This document shows positions 34,385 through 42,073 of a stretch of 52,383 nucleotides of DNA, one piece after another. Origin of the DNA: Rhodovulum strictum (GTDB taxonomy: Bacteria > Pseudomonadota > Alphaproteobacteria > Rhodobacterales > Rhodobacteraceae); assembly GCF_009649175.1 (NCBI RefSeq), contig NZ_WJPO01000028.1, forward strand, positions 1 to 52,383, in the 5' to 3' direction. Made by a program: the position numbers and the translations under genes. Under the pieces are notes generated by a model. That model worked only from the letters and a program-made list of their open reading frames with translations, made no database searches and had not been told where the DNA came from. How positions within the stretch are numbered: the stretch's first letter is position 1; each line of letters opens with the position of its first letter.

Positions 34385-34819
34385 CTATCCCAGCGCCCCG
34401 GCGATCCGCATCCGGCGGGCATAGAGGAAGAACAGCATCGCCACCCCCGCCGCCCCCGAGATCATCGCAACCCCGAACGCGCCCGACACGGCGGCAAGCG
34501 GCGGCGCGGCGAACAGGATCAGCCAGCCCGCCGAGCCCAGCATGGCCAGCGCCGCGATCCCCAGCACCACGGGCGCCGCACCCGAGCGCAGGAACAGAAG
34601 GATAGAGCCCAGAAGCCCGCCCCAGACCGCTATCGCCCAGGATCCGTCCAGCACCGAGGGCAGCGAGGTGAAGTAGTCGGCATTGCTCTGGGTCAGGATC
34701 TGAAGATAGGGCGCAACGCCGTATTGCGTCAGCACATAATCCGCGCAGCCCGCAAGATTCCAGAGGATAGCAAGGATCGCCACCGGCATCAGATGCCAGA
34801 TCTCCGTCTCGTCGGTCAT
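34385..34819 (-). CDS. Small integral membrane protein, function unknown
   Basis: A 144-residue protein with about four membrane segments, for example AILAILWNLAGCADYVLTQY and VALFFLYARRMR-like ends. ATG 34819 follows AGGGGATTGCG. The MPVAILAILWNLAGCADY start resembles small alphaproteobacterial membrane proteins that I cannot name further. Convergent with the nucleotidyltransferase gene over a 15-base gap. Confidence 0.7.
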   Translation of the reverse strand: MTDETEIWHLMPVAILAILWNLAGCADYVLTQYGVAPYLQILTQSNADYFTSLPSVLDGSWAIAVWGGLLGSILLFLRSGAAPVVLGIAALAMLGSAGWLILFAAPPLAAVSGAFGVAMISGAAGVAMLFFLYARRMRIAGALG

Positions 34820-35713
34820 CGCAATCCCCTTAATGCGCGCGTGGCCCTGACGCCAAACTGCCCGCAAGCCGCCCCGGCTGTCCAGCGGGGTGCGACATTG
34901 TGGGCCGATCCCTCACGCGGCCCGCGGATCCGTCCGATCCGGTCGAAATCGGCCGGGATACCGCGTCTTCACCCGCGCCGAAACCCGTGGAAATACACGG
35001 TCCGAACGCGGCACGGTCTCCCGGCCCTCTCGTGCGGCCACCCCTATTGGCCCTTCGCCAATGCCCCCGGCTTGGCACGATCAGATTACGTCCGCCCCCC
35101 GCCGCGCCAAAGGGAAATCGGGCAAGGACGCGGCAACAAGGGGGCAGAAGCCCGGCGGCGCCATGAGCGGGCGCGGGATATGCTGGTTGCGGCCGTTTCC
35201 GCTGCGCGCCCAACCCTGGCGGATGTCGTTCCGGGTTCGTCAACATTCACGGCCCTGGCGGGGAATTGATCTCGCTTCGGACCGATGCGACCCCCGGATT
35301 GTTTCCGTCCTTCCCCGCCTTGGGCAGCGCCGGGGGCGCGCTTCGCTGGCCGGGGGACCGGGTTCGATCCGTTTCCGGTTCGGCGCCATTTTCCACGATC
35401 TGCCACGATTGCAGGCAAGCGGGAAACCGGCACACGATTCCGCCACGAATCGAGCCCCTTTCTGACGCGATCTGGCGGTGCTTCGTCCGGGGCGGGTTCC
35501 GTCGGCTAGGCGGCGCGCCCTGCCAGATGATGCCTGCGACAATCGGGCACGCGCTATCCGTTGGGTTCAGCGGGGCTCCGGCGGAGTTTCGCATAACCGT
35601 CACACGCATTCCGAGAAACCTTTACACGCCGCGACGATGGTCTGCGCGTGCTCGGGCCGTGCCCTGTTCGGCCTGACCGCTCACCCTTTCGCAAACATAT
35701 CGACGAGGACAGA
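34820..35713. other. 894-bp stretch without a recognisable gene, upstream of the alkaline phosphatase
   Basis: Several open frames cross it on both strands, but their products are Arg/Pro/Gly-rich and show no domain. None has a convincing start. I find no tRNA, no ribosomal RNA segment and no strong terminator. A phosphate-regulated promoter would be expected at its right end, but I could not find two convincing Pho-box repeats. It is the longest gene-free stretch in the window. Confidence 0.4.
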
Positions 35714-37267
35714 ATGTCGTTCCACATCTCCCGCCGCGCGCTGCTTGCGGCCTCGGTCTGTGTGCCGCTTGCCGCCCCGATCGCCGCCCCCGCAGCCACG
35801 GTCGACACCGCCAAGAACGTGATCCTGTTCATCTCCGACGGCGCCTCCTGGGGCACCTGGGACATGGCCAGCTACTGGGAATACGGTGAAAAGGGCCAGC
35901 AGGCCTATGACAGCTTCGACGTCAAGCTGGGCATGATCACCACGCCGCTGAACACCGCCAGCACGCCGCAATACTCGGGCGAGCAAAAGGTGTTCTACGA
36001 TCCCGACAAGGCCTGGGACACCACCCCGATCAGCGGCAGCTACGGCGGCCGCACCAGCCATTTCGCGGGTTACGACTACATCAAGCGCGACTACACCGAC
36101 AGCGCAGCGGCGGGCACGGCGCTGGCCACCGGCGAGAAATCCTACAACAACGCCGTCGATTTCGACGATTTCGGCCAGCCGCTGGGCTTCATCACGCAGC
36201 AGCTCAAGGAAGAGCTCGGCAAGGCCGTGGGCGTGGTGTCCAGCGTTCCCTATTCCCACGCCACCCCCGCGGCCTTTGGCGCGCAGAACATCAGCCGCAA
36301 CAGCTATGGCGAGATCGCCAAGCAGATGGTGTTCGAAGGCACGCTGGACCTGATCATGGGCGGCGGCCACCCGCTTTACGATTCGAACGGCCAGCTGCGC
36401 GCCAACCCGTACTATGCCAACGAGACCGGCTCTGGCGGCGGCTACACGCCCGCAAGCGTCTGGAACGCGCTGAACGATGGCAGCGCGGGGATGTCGCTGA
36501 TCCAGACGAAAGAGCAGTTCGAGGCGCTGGCCTCGGGCGATCTGGTGATCGACGGCCGGCTTTTCGGCCTGGCCCAGGTTGCCGACACGCTGCAATACAA
36601 CCGCAGCGGCCTGAACACCCCGGCCAACGCCTTCGAGGTGGCGCAGAACACCAATGTGCCCACGCTGGAAACCATGACGCTGGGCGCGCTGAACCATCTG
36701 GGCAAGAACGACAACGGCTTCTTCGTGATGATCGAGGGCGGCGCGGTCGACTGGGCAGCCCATGCCAACCACACCGCCCGCATCATCGAGGAGCAGATTG
36801 ATTTCAACCGCTCGGTCGCGGCGGCGGTCGAGTGGGTGAACACCTTCTCGTCCTGGGAAGAAACCCTGATGATCGTGCTGACCGACCATGGCAACGCCAT
36901 GCCGATGGGCCCGAACTCCAACACCATCGCGTTCCAGCCGATCCAGAACAACGGCGCGGGCAACCTGCCGGGGGTTCGCTGGCACTATGGCACCCACACC
37001 AACGAGAACACGCTGATGTGGGCGCATGGCGCGGGGGCCGATCTGTTCCTGAGCCAGATCATCGGCACCGATCCGGGCCTTGTGCAGTTCACCGGCCACA
37101 ACGACACCGGTGCCTATATCGACAACACCGGCGTCTACCGCGTGATCGCGCAGGCCACCGGTCTTGGCCAGGACCTGGCGCCGGTGCCGCTGCCTGCGGG
37201 TGCGTGGCTGTTCGGCTCGGGCCTGCTGCTGCTGGCGGGTCTGCGCCGTCGCGCCCGCGCGGCGTGA
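35714..37267 (+). CDS. Alkaline phosphatase with VPLPA-CTERM sorting tail
   Basis: A 517-residue exported enzyme. The signal peptide is SRRALLAASVCVPLAAPIAA-like. VILFISDG places a metal-binding Asp at 42. YTDSAAAGTALATG holds the nucleophile Ser130. Later metal ligands are in MIEGGAVDWAAHANH, VLTDHGN and HYGTHTNENTLMWAHGAGAD. In the third motif the usual Glu of TADHE is replaced (DHGN). The C-terminus APVPLPAGAWLFGSG, then a hydrophobic run and RRRARA, is the VPLPA-CTERM signal read by an exosortase. Surface or exopolymer anchoring is inferred; no exosortase gene is in the window. ATG 35714 follows GAGGACAG. Confidence 0.9.
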   Translation: MSFHISRRALLAASVCVPLAAPIAAPAATVDTAKNVILFISDGASWGTWDMASYWEYGEKGQQAYDSFDVKLGMITTPLNTASTPQYSGEQKVFYDPDKAWDTTPISGSYGGRTSHFAGYDYIKRDYTDSAAAGTALATGEKSYNNAVDFDDFGQPLGFITQQLKEELGKAVGVVSSVPYSHATPAAFGAQNISRNSYGEIAKQMVFEGTLDLIMGGGHPLYDSNGQLRANPYYANETGSGGGYTPASVWNALNDGSAGMSLIQTKEQFEALASGDLVIDGRLFGLAQVADTLQYNRSGLNTPANAFEVAQNTNVPTLETMTLGALNHLGKNDNGFFVMIEGGAVDWAAHANHTARIIEEQIDFNRSVAAAVEWVNTFSSWEETLMIVLTDHGNAMPMGPNSNTIAFQPIQNNGAGNLPGVRWHYGTHTNENTLMWAHGAGADLFLSQIIGTDPGLVQFTGHNDTGAYIDNTGVYRVIAQATGLGQDLAPVPLPAGAWLFGSGLLLLAGLRRRARAA

Positions 37268-37309
37268 TCCGGGCCTGATCCCGGGCGGGGCGTCAGCGCC
37301 CTGCCCCCT

Positions 37310-37336
37310 GCGCCGCCGCCCCCCCTGCGGCGGCGC
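37310..37336. terminator. GC-rich hairpin between convergent genes (possible terminator)
   Basis: GCGCCGCCGC (37310-37319) pairs perfectly with GCGGCGGCGC (37327-37336) around a CCCCCCT loop. It sits between the alkaline phosphatase stop and the kinase stop. The absence of a T-run leaves its strength open. Confidence 0.5.
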
Positions 37337-37342
37337 ATCTGA

Positions 37343-38662
37343 TTAGCGCGCCAGCACCAGTTCTGCCTTCAGCCCGCCCAGCCGCGTGCTTTGCCCCAGC
37401 CGCAACTCTCCGCCATGCCCGCGCGCGATGTCGGCGGCGATGGACAGTCCAAGCCCGACCCCGCCGCCCTTGTCCTGACCCCGCGCCGGATCCAGCCGCT
37501 GGAACGGCTGCACCGCCTTGTCGCGCCGATCCGCCGGGATGCCGGGCCCGTCATCCTCGACCGAAAAGACCACCTGCCCCGGGCCGACCGACAGCCCCAG
37601 CGCCGCCATGCCGCCATAGCGCAGCGCGTTGTTCACAAGGTTCTGCAAGGCCCGCTCGACCGCCTGCGGACGCAGAAGAACCTGTTCGTCCCGGGGCAGA
37701 TCTCCGATCTCGACCGGCCCGCCCAGACCCTGCGCCCGCTCGGCCACCCGCATCACCAGTTCCGCCGGATCGCAGGGCTGGGGATCGTCCAGCACCTCTG
37801 AGCGGGCGAAATCGAGGAAGGTGTCGATCATCCGCTCCATATCGGCCAGATCGCGCAGCATCGCCTCGGTTTCGGGCGTCTCCTCGGCCATGGACAGTTC
37901 CAGCTTGAGCCGGGTCAGCGGCGTGCGCAGATCGTGGCTGACCCCCGACAGCATCAGCGTGCGCTGTTCGATCTGCCGCTCGATGCGCGCGCGCATGTCC
38001 AGAAAGGCCCGGCCCGCCGCCCGCACCTCGGTCGCGCCCGCGGGCCGATAGGGCATCGCCCGCCCCTTGCCGAACGCCTCGGCCGCGGCGGCCAGCCGGG
38101 TGATCGGGCGCAACTGGTTGCGCAGGAACAGCGCCGCGATCAGCGTCATCAGAACGCCCGTGACCACCATCAGCACCAGCAACTGGTGCGGATTCGAGGC
38201 CGACACCCGGCGGCGGTCGAACTCGACCTCCATCGGCCCGTGCTCCGTCTCGATTCCGACCCGCACCAGCCGCGTGTTGCCCGCAAGGTCGATGCCGCGG
38301 AAGCCGGGCAGCCCTTCGGCCAGGGTCGCGGTGACCGACTTGCCCGACAGGTCATAGAAAAGTCGCGTCTCGCCCTCGGGCACCGCCTCGGGAAACGCGA
38401 CCGACAGCGCCAGTGGCCCACCCACCGCGCGCGCCCGCGCCAGCGCCGCTTCGTGATCGGGCGCCGCGTCGACCAGTTCCGTCAGAAAGGCCAGTTCCAG
38501 CACGATGGCGCGCGACATCTGCCGGGTGACATCCGCAAAATGGCGCTGGATGAAGACAACCGAAACCACCAGTTGCAGCGTGACGACCGGCACCAGCAGG
38601 ATCAGCGCGGCCCGGCCATAAAGCCCCCGCGGCAGCATCCGTTTGATCGAGGCCCGCCACAT
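37343..38662 (-). CDS. EnvZ-like membrane sensor histidine kinase
   Basis: A 439-residue kinase. The N-terminal membrane helix is AALILLVPVVTLQLVVSVVF, a periplasmic domain follows to about residue 165, and the second helix is LLVLMVVTGVLMTLIAALFL. A HAMP segment with RPITRLAAAAEAFGKGR leads to the H-box LSGVSHDLRTPLTRLKLELS. The ATPase domain has LQNLVNNALRYG (N-box), EDDGPGIP (G1) and GGGVGLGLSIAADI (G2). The H-box and the MERMIDTFLDFAR helix match EnvZ. No OmpR-like regulator is adjacent, so it is an orphan in this window. Divergent from the MBL-fold gene. Confidence 0.9.
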   Translation of the reverse strand: MWRASIKRMLPRGLYGRAALILLVPVVTLQLVVSVVFIQRHFADVTRQMSRAIVLELAFLTELVDAAPDHEAALARARAVGGPLALSVAFPEAVPEGETRLFYDLSGKSVTATLAEGLPGFRGIDLAGNTRLVRVGIETEHGPMEVEFDRRRVSASNPHQLLVLMVVTGVLMTLIAALFLRNQLRPITRLAAAAEAFGKGRAMPYRPAGATEVRAAGRAFLDMRARIERQIEQRTLMLSGVSHDLRTPLTRLKLELSMAEETPETEAMLRDLADMERMIDTFLDFARSEVLDDPQPCDPAELVMRVAERAQGLGGPVEIGDLPRDEQVLLRPQAVERALQNLVNNALRYGGMAALGLSVGPGQVVFSVEDDGPGIPADRRDKAVQPFQRLDPARGQDKGGGVGLGLSIAADIARGHGGELRLGQSTRLGGLKAELVLAR

Positions 38663-38711
38663 GCTAAAGCCTTAGCGGCCCCGCGCCCGCTTAGGAAGAC
38701 CGCACAGAGGG

Positions 38712-39620
38712 ATGCCAGAAATGGACACCGACGCCTTCGCCCCGCCGCCCGGCGCCTGCGACCGCCTGCGCCCCGGCCTGCGCCGCGTGCTGGCGCCCAA
38801 CCCCTCGCCGATGACCTTTCGTGGAACGAACAGCTATATCCTCGGCGAGGGCCGGGTGGCGGTGATCGACCCCGGCCCCGCCGATCCGGCGCATCTGGCC
38901 GCGCTGCTGGCCGTGCTCGATCCCGGCGAGACGATCGGCCATATTCTGGTCACCCATTCTCATCTGGACCATTCCGCGCTGGCCCGGCCGCTGGCCCGGG
39001 CAACAGGCGCACCGGTGCTGGCCTTCGGAGACAGCGCGGCCGGTCAGCGCACCGATCTGGCCGCGCTGTCGGGGCTTGGCGGGGGCGAAGGCGTGGATGC
39101 CGGGTTCGTGCCGGACATCAGGCTTGGCCATGGCGATCGGATCGCAGGCGACGGCTGGCAGATCGAGGCGCTTCACACGCCCGGCCACATGGGCAACCAC
39201 CTCTGCCTTGCCTGGGAGGATGCGCTGTTCACCGGCGATCACGTGATGGGCTGGGCCAGTTCCATGGTCTCGCCCCCCGATGGCGACCTTGCCGCCTTCA
39301 TGGCCTCGCTCGATCTGCTGGCCGGGCGGCCCGAACGGGTGCTGTTTCCCGGCCATGGCGCGCCGGTGGCGGATGGCCCGGCCCGGATCGCCGAACTGAC
39401 CGCCCACCGGCAGATGCGCGCCGCCCGCATATCCGAGGCGCTGGCCGCCGGCCCCGCAACCGCCCAGGCCCTCGCCCGCGCGGTCTACACCGACACCCCC
39501 CCCGCCCTCCTGCCCGCCGCCACCCGAAACGTCCTCGCCCATCTCATTGAGATGGCAGACAAATCCCTGGCAGAACCCGAAGGCCAGATCACCGCCACGG
39601 CACTCTGGCACCGGCTCTGA
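38712..39620 (+). CDS. MBL-fold metallo-hydrolase (LACTB2-like)
   Basis: A 302-residue hydrolase. The metal-binding motif is VTHSHLDHS (H-x-H-x-D-H), preceded by VIDPGPADPAHL. Further ligands are in LHTPGHMGNHLCL and FTGDHVMGW, then PGHGAPV. The C-terminal part is a winged-helix-like tail as in LACTB2-type proteins, some of which cleave single-stranded RNA. The substrate is open here. ATG 38712 follows CAGAGG; ATG 38721 is also possible. It is followed by the tRNA-Asn. Confidence 0.88.
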   Translation: MPEMDTDAFAPPPGACDRLRPGLRRVLAPNPSPMTFRGTNSYILGEGRVAVIDPGPADPAHLAALLAVLDPGETIGHILVTHSHLDHSALARPLARATGAPVLAFGDSAAGQRTDLAALSGLGGGEGVDAGFVPDIRLGHGDRIAGDGWQIEALHTPGHMGNHLCLAWEDALFTGDHVMGWASSMVSPPDGDLAAFMASLDLLAGRPERVLFPGHGAPVADGPARIAELTAHRQMRAARISEALAAGPATAQALARAVYTDTPPALLPAATRNVLAHLIEMADKSLAEPEGQITATALWHRL

Positions 39621-39689
39621 CCGAGAGGCAATTTTCTCGCGCAATCCCTCTGGACGGCGCGGAATCGTCTTGCTATACGGCCCCCGTGT

Positions 39690-39764
39690 TCCGGCGTAGC
39701 TCAGCGGTAGAGCAGTTGACTGTTAATCAATTGGTCGTAGGTTCGATCCCTACCGCCGGAGCCA
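39690..39764 (+). tRNA. tRNA-Asn(GTT), CCA end encoded
   Basis: Acceptor TCCGGCG, D-arm GCTC-AGCGGTA-GAGC, anticodon loop CTGTTAA with anticodon GTT, T-arm with GGTTCGATCCC, acceptor CGCCGGA, discriminator G and CCA. All stems pair. tRNA-Asn genes often serve as integration sites; the accessory genes just downstream fit that. Confidence 0.97.
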
Positions 39765-39796
39765 GAAATCCCCTGTAAAACCAGAGGATTACGAGC

Positions 39797-39820
39797 AAGC
39801 CCCCGCAAGGGGGCTTTTCT
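39797..39820 (+). terminator. Rho-independent terminator after tRNA-Asn
   Basis: AAGCCCCC pairs with GGGGGCTT around GCAA, followed by TTCT. The strong G-C stem with a small loop lies 33 bases past the tRNA CCA. Confidence 0.85.
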
Positions 39821-39896
39821 CGTTCTGGCCGAAATCATCACTGAGTCATCACCGTGACGGAAATCGCCTGCCCGGTGAGGTGAACCCCTCTTCCGT

Positions 39897-40595
39897 TCAC
39901 GGTGCCACCCGCTGACGTATCCGCACGGGTCGCAGCTTCATCGCCGCAAGGTGTGCCGTCACAACTTCATCCGTCTTTCCCGCCAATCGTTCAATGAGGC
40001 CAACACCGGCACGAGCCTTGCTTTTCCCTACGGTTTCTTCACCGATGACACCGTGCGCGATGCGGTGCCGAAGGTTTAGCAGGTCATCCAGCTTTGCGAT
40101 GTAATCAGCCTCCGACCACCTTCTTGCCCCCCACTGAGCAGAAAAATTCTCAAGACCGACAAGAGAGGAATACGCCTTTCGTAGGTTGCCGTGGTTGGGC
40201 GTGTTTAGCGCGGCGATCTTAGCCTTGCTGTAGTCGATGAACTGCAAGCGCCAACCTTCACCGGCCAGCTTCCACAGAGACGATTTCGCCGTGTCGTTGA
40301 GCTTGCTCCAAGTGTGCTTTTCGTGGAGATGCGCGAGCATGGCTTGCCAAACCCGATCCGGCAGAGTCTCGGGGCCTTCCGCTCGTCGAGCAATTTCGGC
40401 AACTGCACGATCTAAGGAATCTTCGGAGAAGCCCTCCCAAGCGGCAACGGCCAAGATTACCGCGCTTCGGTTCAAGGCGTCATAGCCATGCCGACGCCCC
40501 CGGGCGTTGCCTGTGCATTCTTCATGAATTTCGATTAGTCTGCGAGCATCGGTGAGGCGAAGCCGAAGGCGTCGGATTGCGTTGCTTTCAGCCAT
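39897..40595 (-). CDS. HEPN-domain protein (RiboL-PSP/MAE-like), accessory gene
   Basis: A 232-residue protein. The N-terminal helices include RLTDARRLIEIHEECTGNAR followed by LNRSAVILAVAAWEGFSEDS, the pattern of HEPN proteins linked to restriction and defence loci. The R-x4-6-H catalytic motif of HEPN ribonucleases is present as LRHRIAHG, with Arg176 and His181. ATG 40595 (MAESNAIRR) follows GGAGAAAG on the minus strand. It lies 22 bases after the restriction endonuclease remnant on the same strand, with lower G+C than its neighbours. A defence or toxin role is inferred; no antitoxin (MNT-like) gene is visible. Confidence 0.75.
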   Translation of the reverse strand: MAESNAIRRLRLRLTDARRLIEIHEECTGNARGRRHGYDALNRSAVILAVAAWEGFSEDSLDRAVAEIARRAEGPETLPDRVWQAMLAHLHEKHTWSKLNDTAKSSLWKLAGEGWRLQFIDYSKAKIAALNTPNHGNLRKAYSSLVGLENFSAQWGARRWSEADYIAKLDDLLNLRHRIAHGVIGEETVGKSKARAGVGLIERLAGKTDEVVTAHLAAMKLRPVRIRQRVAP

Positions 40596-40617
40596 TCTAA
40601 CTTTCTCCTCAAAGTCG

Positions 40618-40911
40618 TCACGCCGCGCCCGGCACCAGAAGCCGCAGATCGCCCAAGAAGCTCTCAAGCGTCACAATACTCGTTCGGATGCTGGCGGGGA
40701 ACTTGGCAATCAGGGGCTCGGGCGCCACAAGCTGCACATTGGCCTGCGTCATCTCGCGGAACTGTGCCTCGGACACGCCCTCCTGCAAGGTCAGGAGGTG
40801 CTTCACAGGAATCCGGTCTGCCTCGTTGATCACCTGCCGCCAGCGGTCGCGGCATGTGGTCTTGGTAGCAAACATCCGCAGCCGGGCCTCGCGAACGGCC
40901 GACCCTTGTTT
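40618..40911 (-). pseudogene. C-terminal remnant of an EcoRII-type restriction endonuclease
   Basis: From a stop at 40912 the frame reads KQGSAVREARLRMFATKTTC, then RDRWRQVINEADRIPVKHLL and TLQEGVSEAQFREMTQANVQ, and ends LVPGAA. This is the catalytic C-terminal region of the EcoRII family (KTTCRDRWRQ with the conserved Lys, then LLTLQEGVS). Complete enzymes have several hundred residues; only about 97 remain here, and the DNA upstream of 40912 does not continue the protein. It is therefore a truncated relic. A 5' deletion on acquisition or decay is likely. A start at ATG 40875 would give an 85-residue peptide. Confidence 0.78.
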
Positions 40912-41151
40912 TTACAACAGGCCGGTTGCGCGGTCCAGTGTCGGCTGATCCGGGGCAACCCGTCTGGGTGGTGGGTGCGGGCTGAAATTCGCGCGCGTCG
41001 GGGTGGGCATCTTTCCATGCGCCCGTCCAGGAGCTATCATGCGCATCACAGGCAGCGCGAGCCGGTCCGGGCGTTCTGGCCACAGGGCGCGGACCGGAGA
41101 GCGGCAGAAAATCACATGACGCGGGACACCCGCGCGAACAGGGGGCAAGGC

Positions 41152-42060
41152 ATGGCGGGATACCGGATCGGGCGGCTTGCCCTGGCATTGGGCATGGCGG
41201 CGCTTGTCGCGGGGTGCCAGGATGGCAGCGGACCCTTTGCAACATTGCAGGAGCCGGCGCCGGAGGCCGGGACGGCCGCAGTCGCAAGTGTCGGGGGCGA
41301 AGTCGAGGCGCCCGAGGTCTTTGCGGTGGCTGAACCCGGGCTCTGGGACGGGCGGCCCTCGCTGGGCGGCGTCTGGGTGGCTCATCCCGACGCCCCCGGC
41401 CCCGAACGGGTGATCGTGCGCAATACCGAGAACGGCAAATCCGTGACCGCCGCGCTGTTCCGGCGCGAGCGTGACATGCCGGGTCCGCGGTTGCAGGTCT
41501 CCTCGGACGCCGCGGCCGCGCTTGACCTGCTGGCGGGTAAGCCGACGGCGCTGCGCGTGGTGGTGCTGCGCCGCCCGCAGGCCCCGTCGGCCGCCCCCGC
41601 CGCGGCAGCGCCCGCAGCAGACAGCAAGATTTCGGGCGGGACCGAGTCGCGGCCCCCGGCGCGCCGCCCGGATCGCGCGAATGCCGAAGCCGCCCCCCGC
41701 GCCCCGGCCATGGCGCCCGGGGATGTGGCCGCGCCCCCGGCCGGAACCCTGGCGATCCCCGGCGAGGCCGCCGCCGTCCGGGCCGCAGCCGCCCCCGTGC
41801 CGTCCCCTGCCCCGGCCGCGTCCAGGCTGGACCGGCCCTTCATCCAGGTCGGCATCTTCACGATCGAGGACAATGCCCGCGAGACCGCCGGCAAACTGCG
41901 CGAGGCCGGTATCCTGCCCTCGATCCGCGAACTGAAACGCGCCGAGTCCAGCCGCTATCGCGTTCTTGTCGGCCCTTCGCAAAGCCGTGACGAACAGGCC
42001 GCGCTGCTTGAGACGGTCAAGGGGCTCGGCTACACAGATGCCTATACCGTCACGAAGTGA
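41152..42060 (+). CDS. SPOR-domain lipoprotein
   Basis: A 302-residue envelope lipoprotein. The signal peptide GRLALALGMAALVAGC has the lipobox LVAGC. Residues 30-130 form a globular part with VTAALFRRERDMPGPRLQVS, followed by a long Ala/Pro-rich linker. The C-terminal SPOR domain (FIQVGIFTIEDNARETAGKL, YRVLVGPSQSRDEQAALLET) binds denuded peptidoglycan at the division site. ATG 41152 follows GGGGGCAAGG; the in-frame ATG 41116 is less likely. An RlpA-like double-psi barrel is possible in the first part but not proven. First gene of the dac-tmk-holB run. Confidence 0.85.
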   Translation: MAGYRIGRLALALGMAALVAGCQDGSGPFATLQEPAPEAGTAAVASVGGEVEAPEVFAVAEPGLWDGRPSLGGVWVAHPDAPGPERVIVRNTENGKSVTAALFRRERDMPGPRLQVSSDAAAALDLLAGKPTALRVVVLRRPQAPSAAPAAAAPAADSKISGGTESRPPARRPDRANAEAAPRAPAMAPGDVAAPPAGTLAIPGEAAAVRAAAAPVPSPAPAASRLDRPFIQVGIFTIEDNARETAGKLREAGILPSIRELKRAESSRYRVLVGPSQSRDEQAALLETVKGLGYTDAYTVTK

Positions 42061-42073
42061 GGCGCAGCGGACC

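Noticed and set aside
35584-35640. Possible Pho box upstream of the alkaline phosphatase
   Set aside because: No two CTGTCAT-like repeats at 11-base spacing could be found; the scattered GTCACA/TTACA matches are too weak.
39690-41150. Genomic island integrated at tRNA-Asn with flanking direct repeat
   Set aside because: No repeat of the tRNA 3' end is seen near 40911, and no integrase gene is present, so only a relic or chance association is supported.
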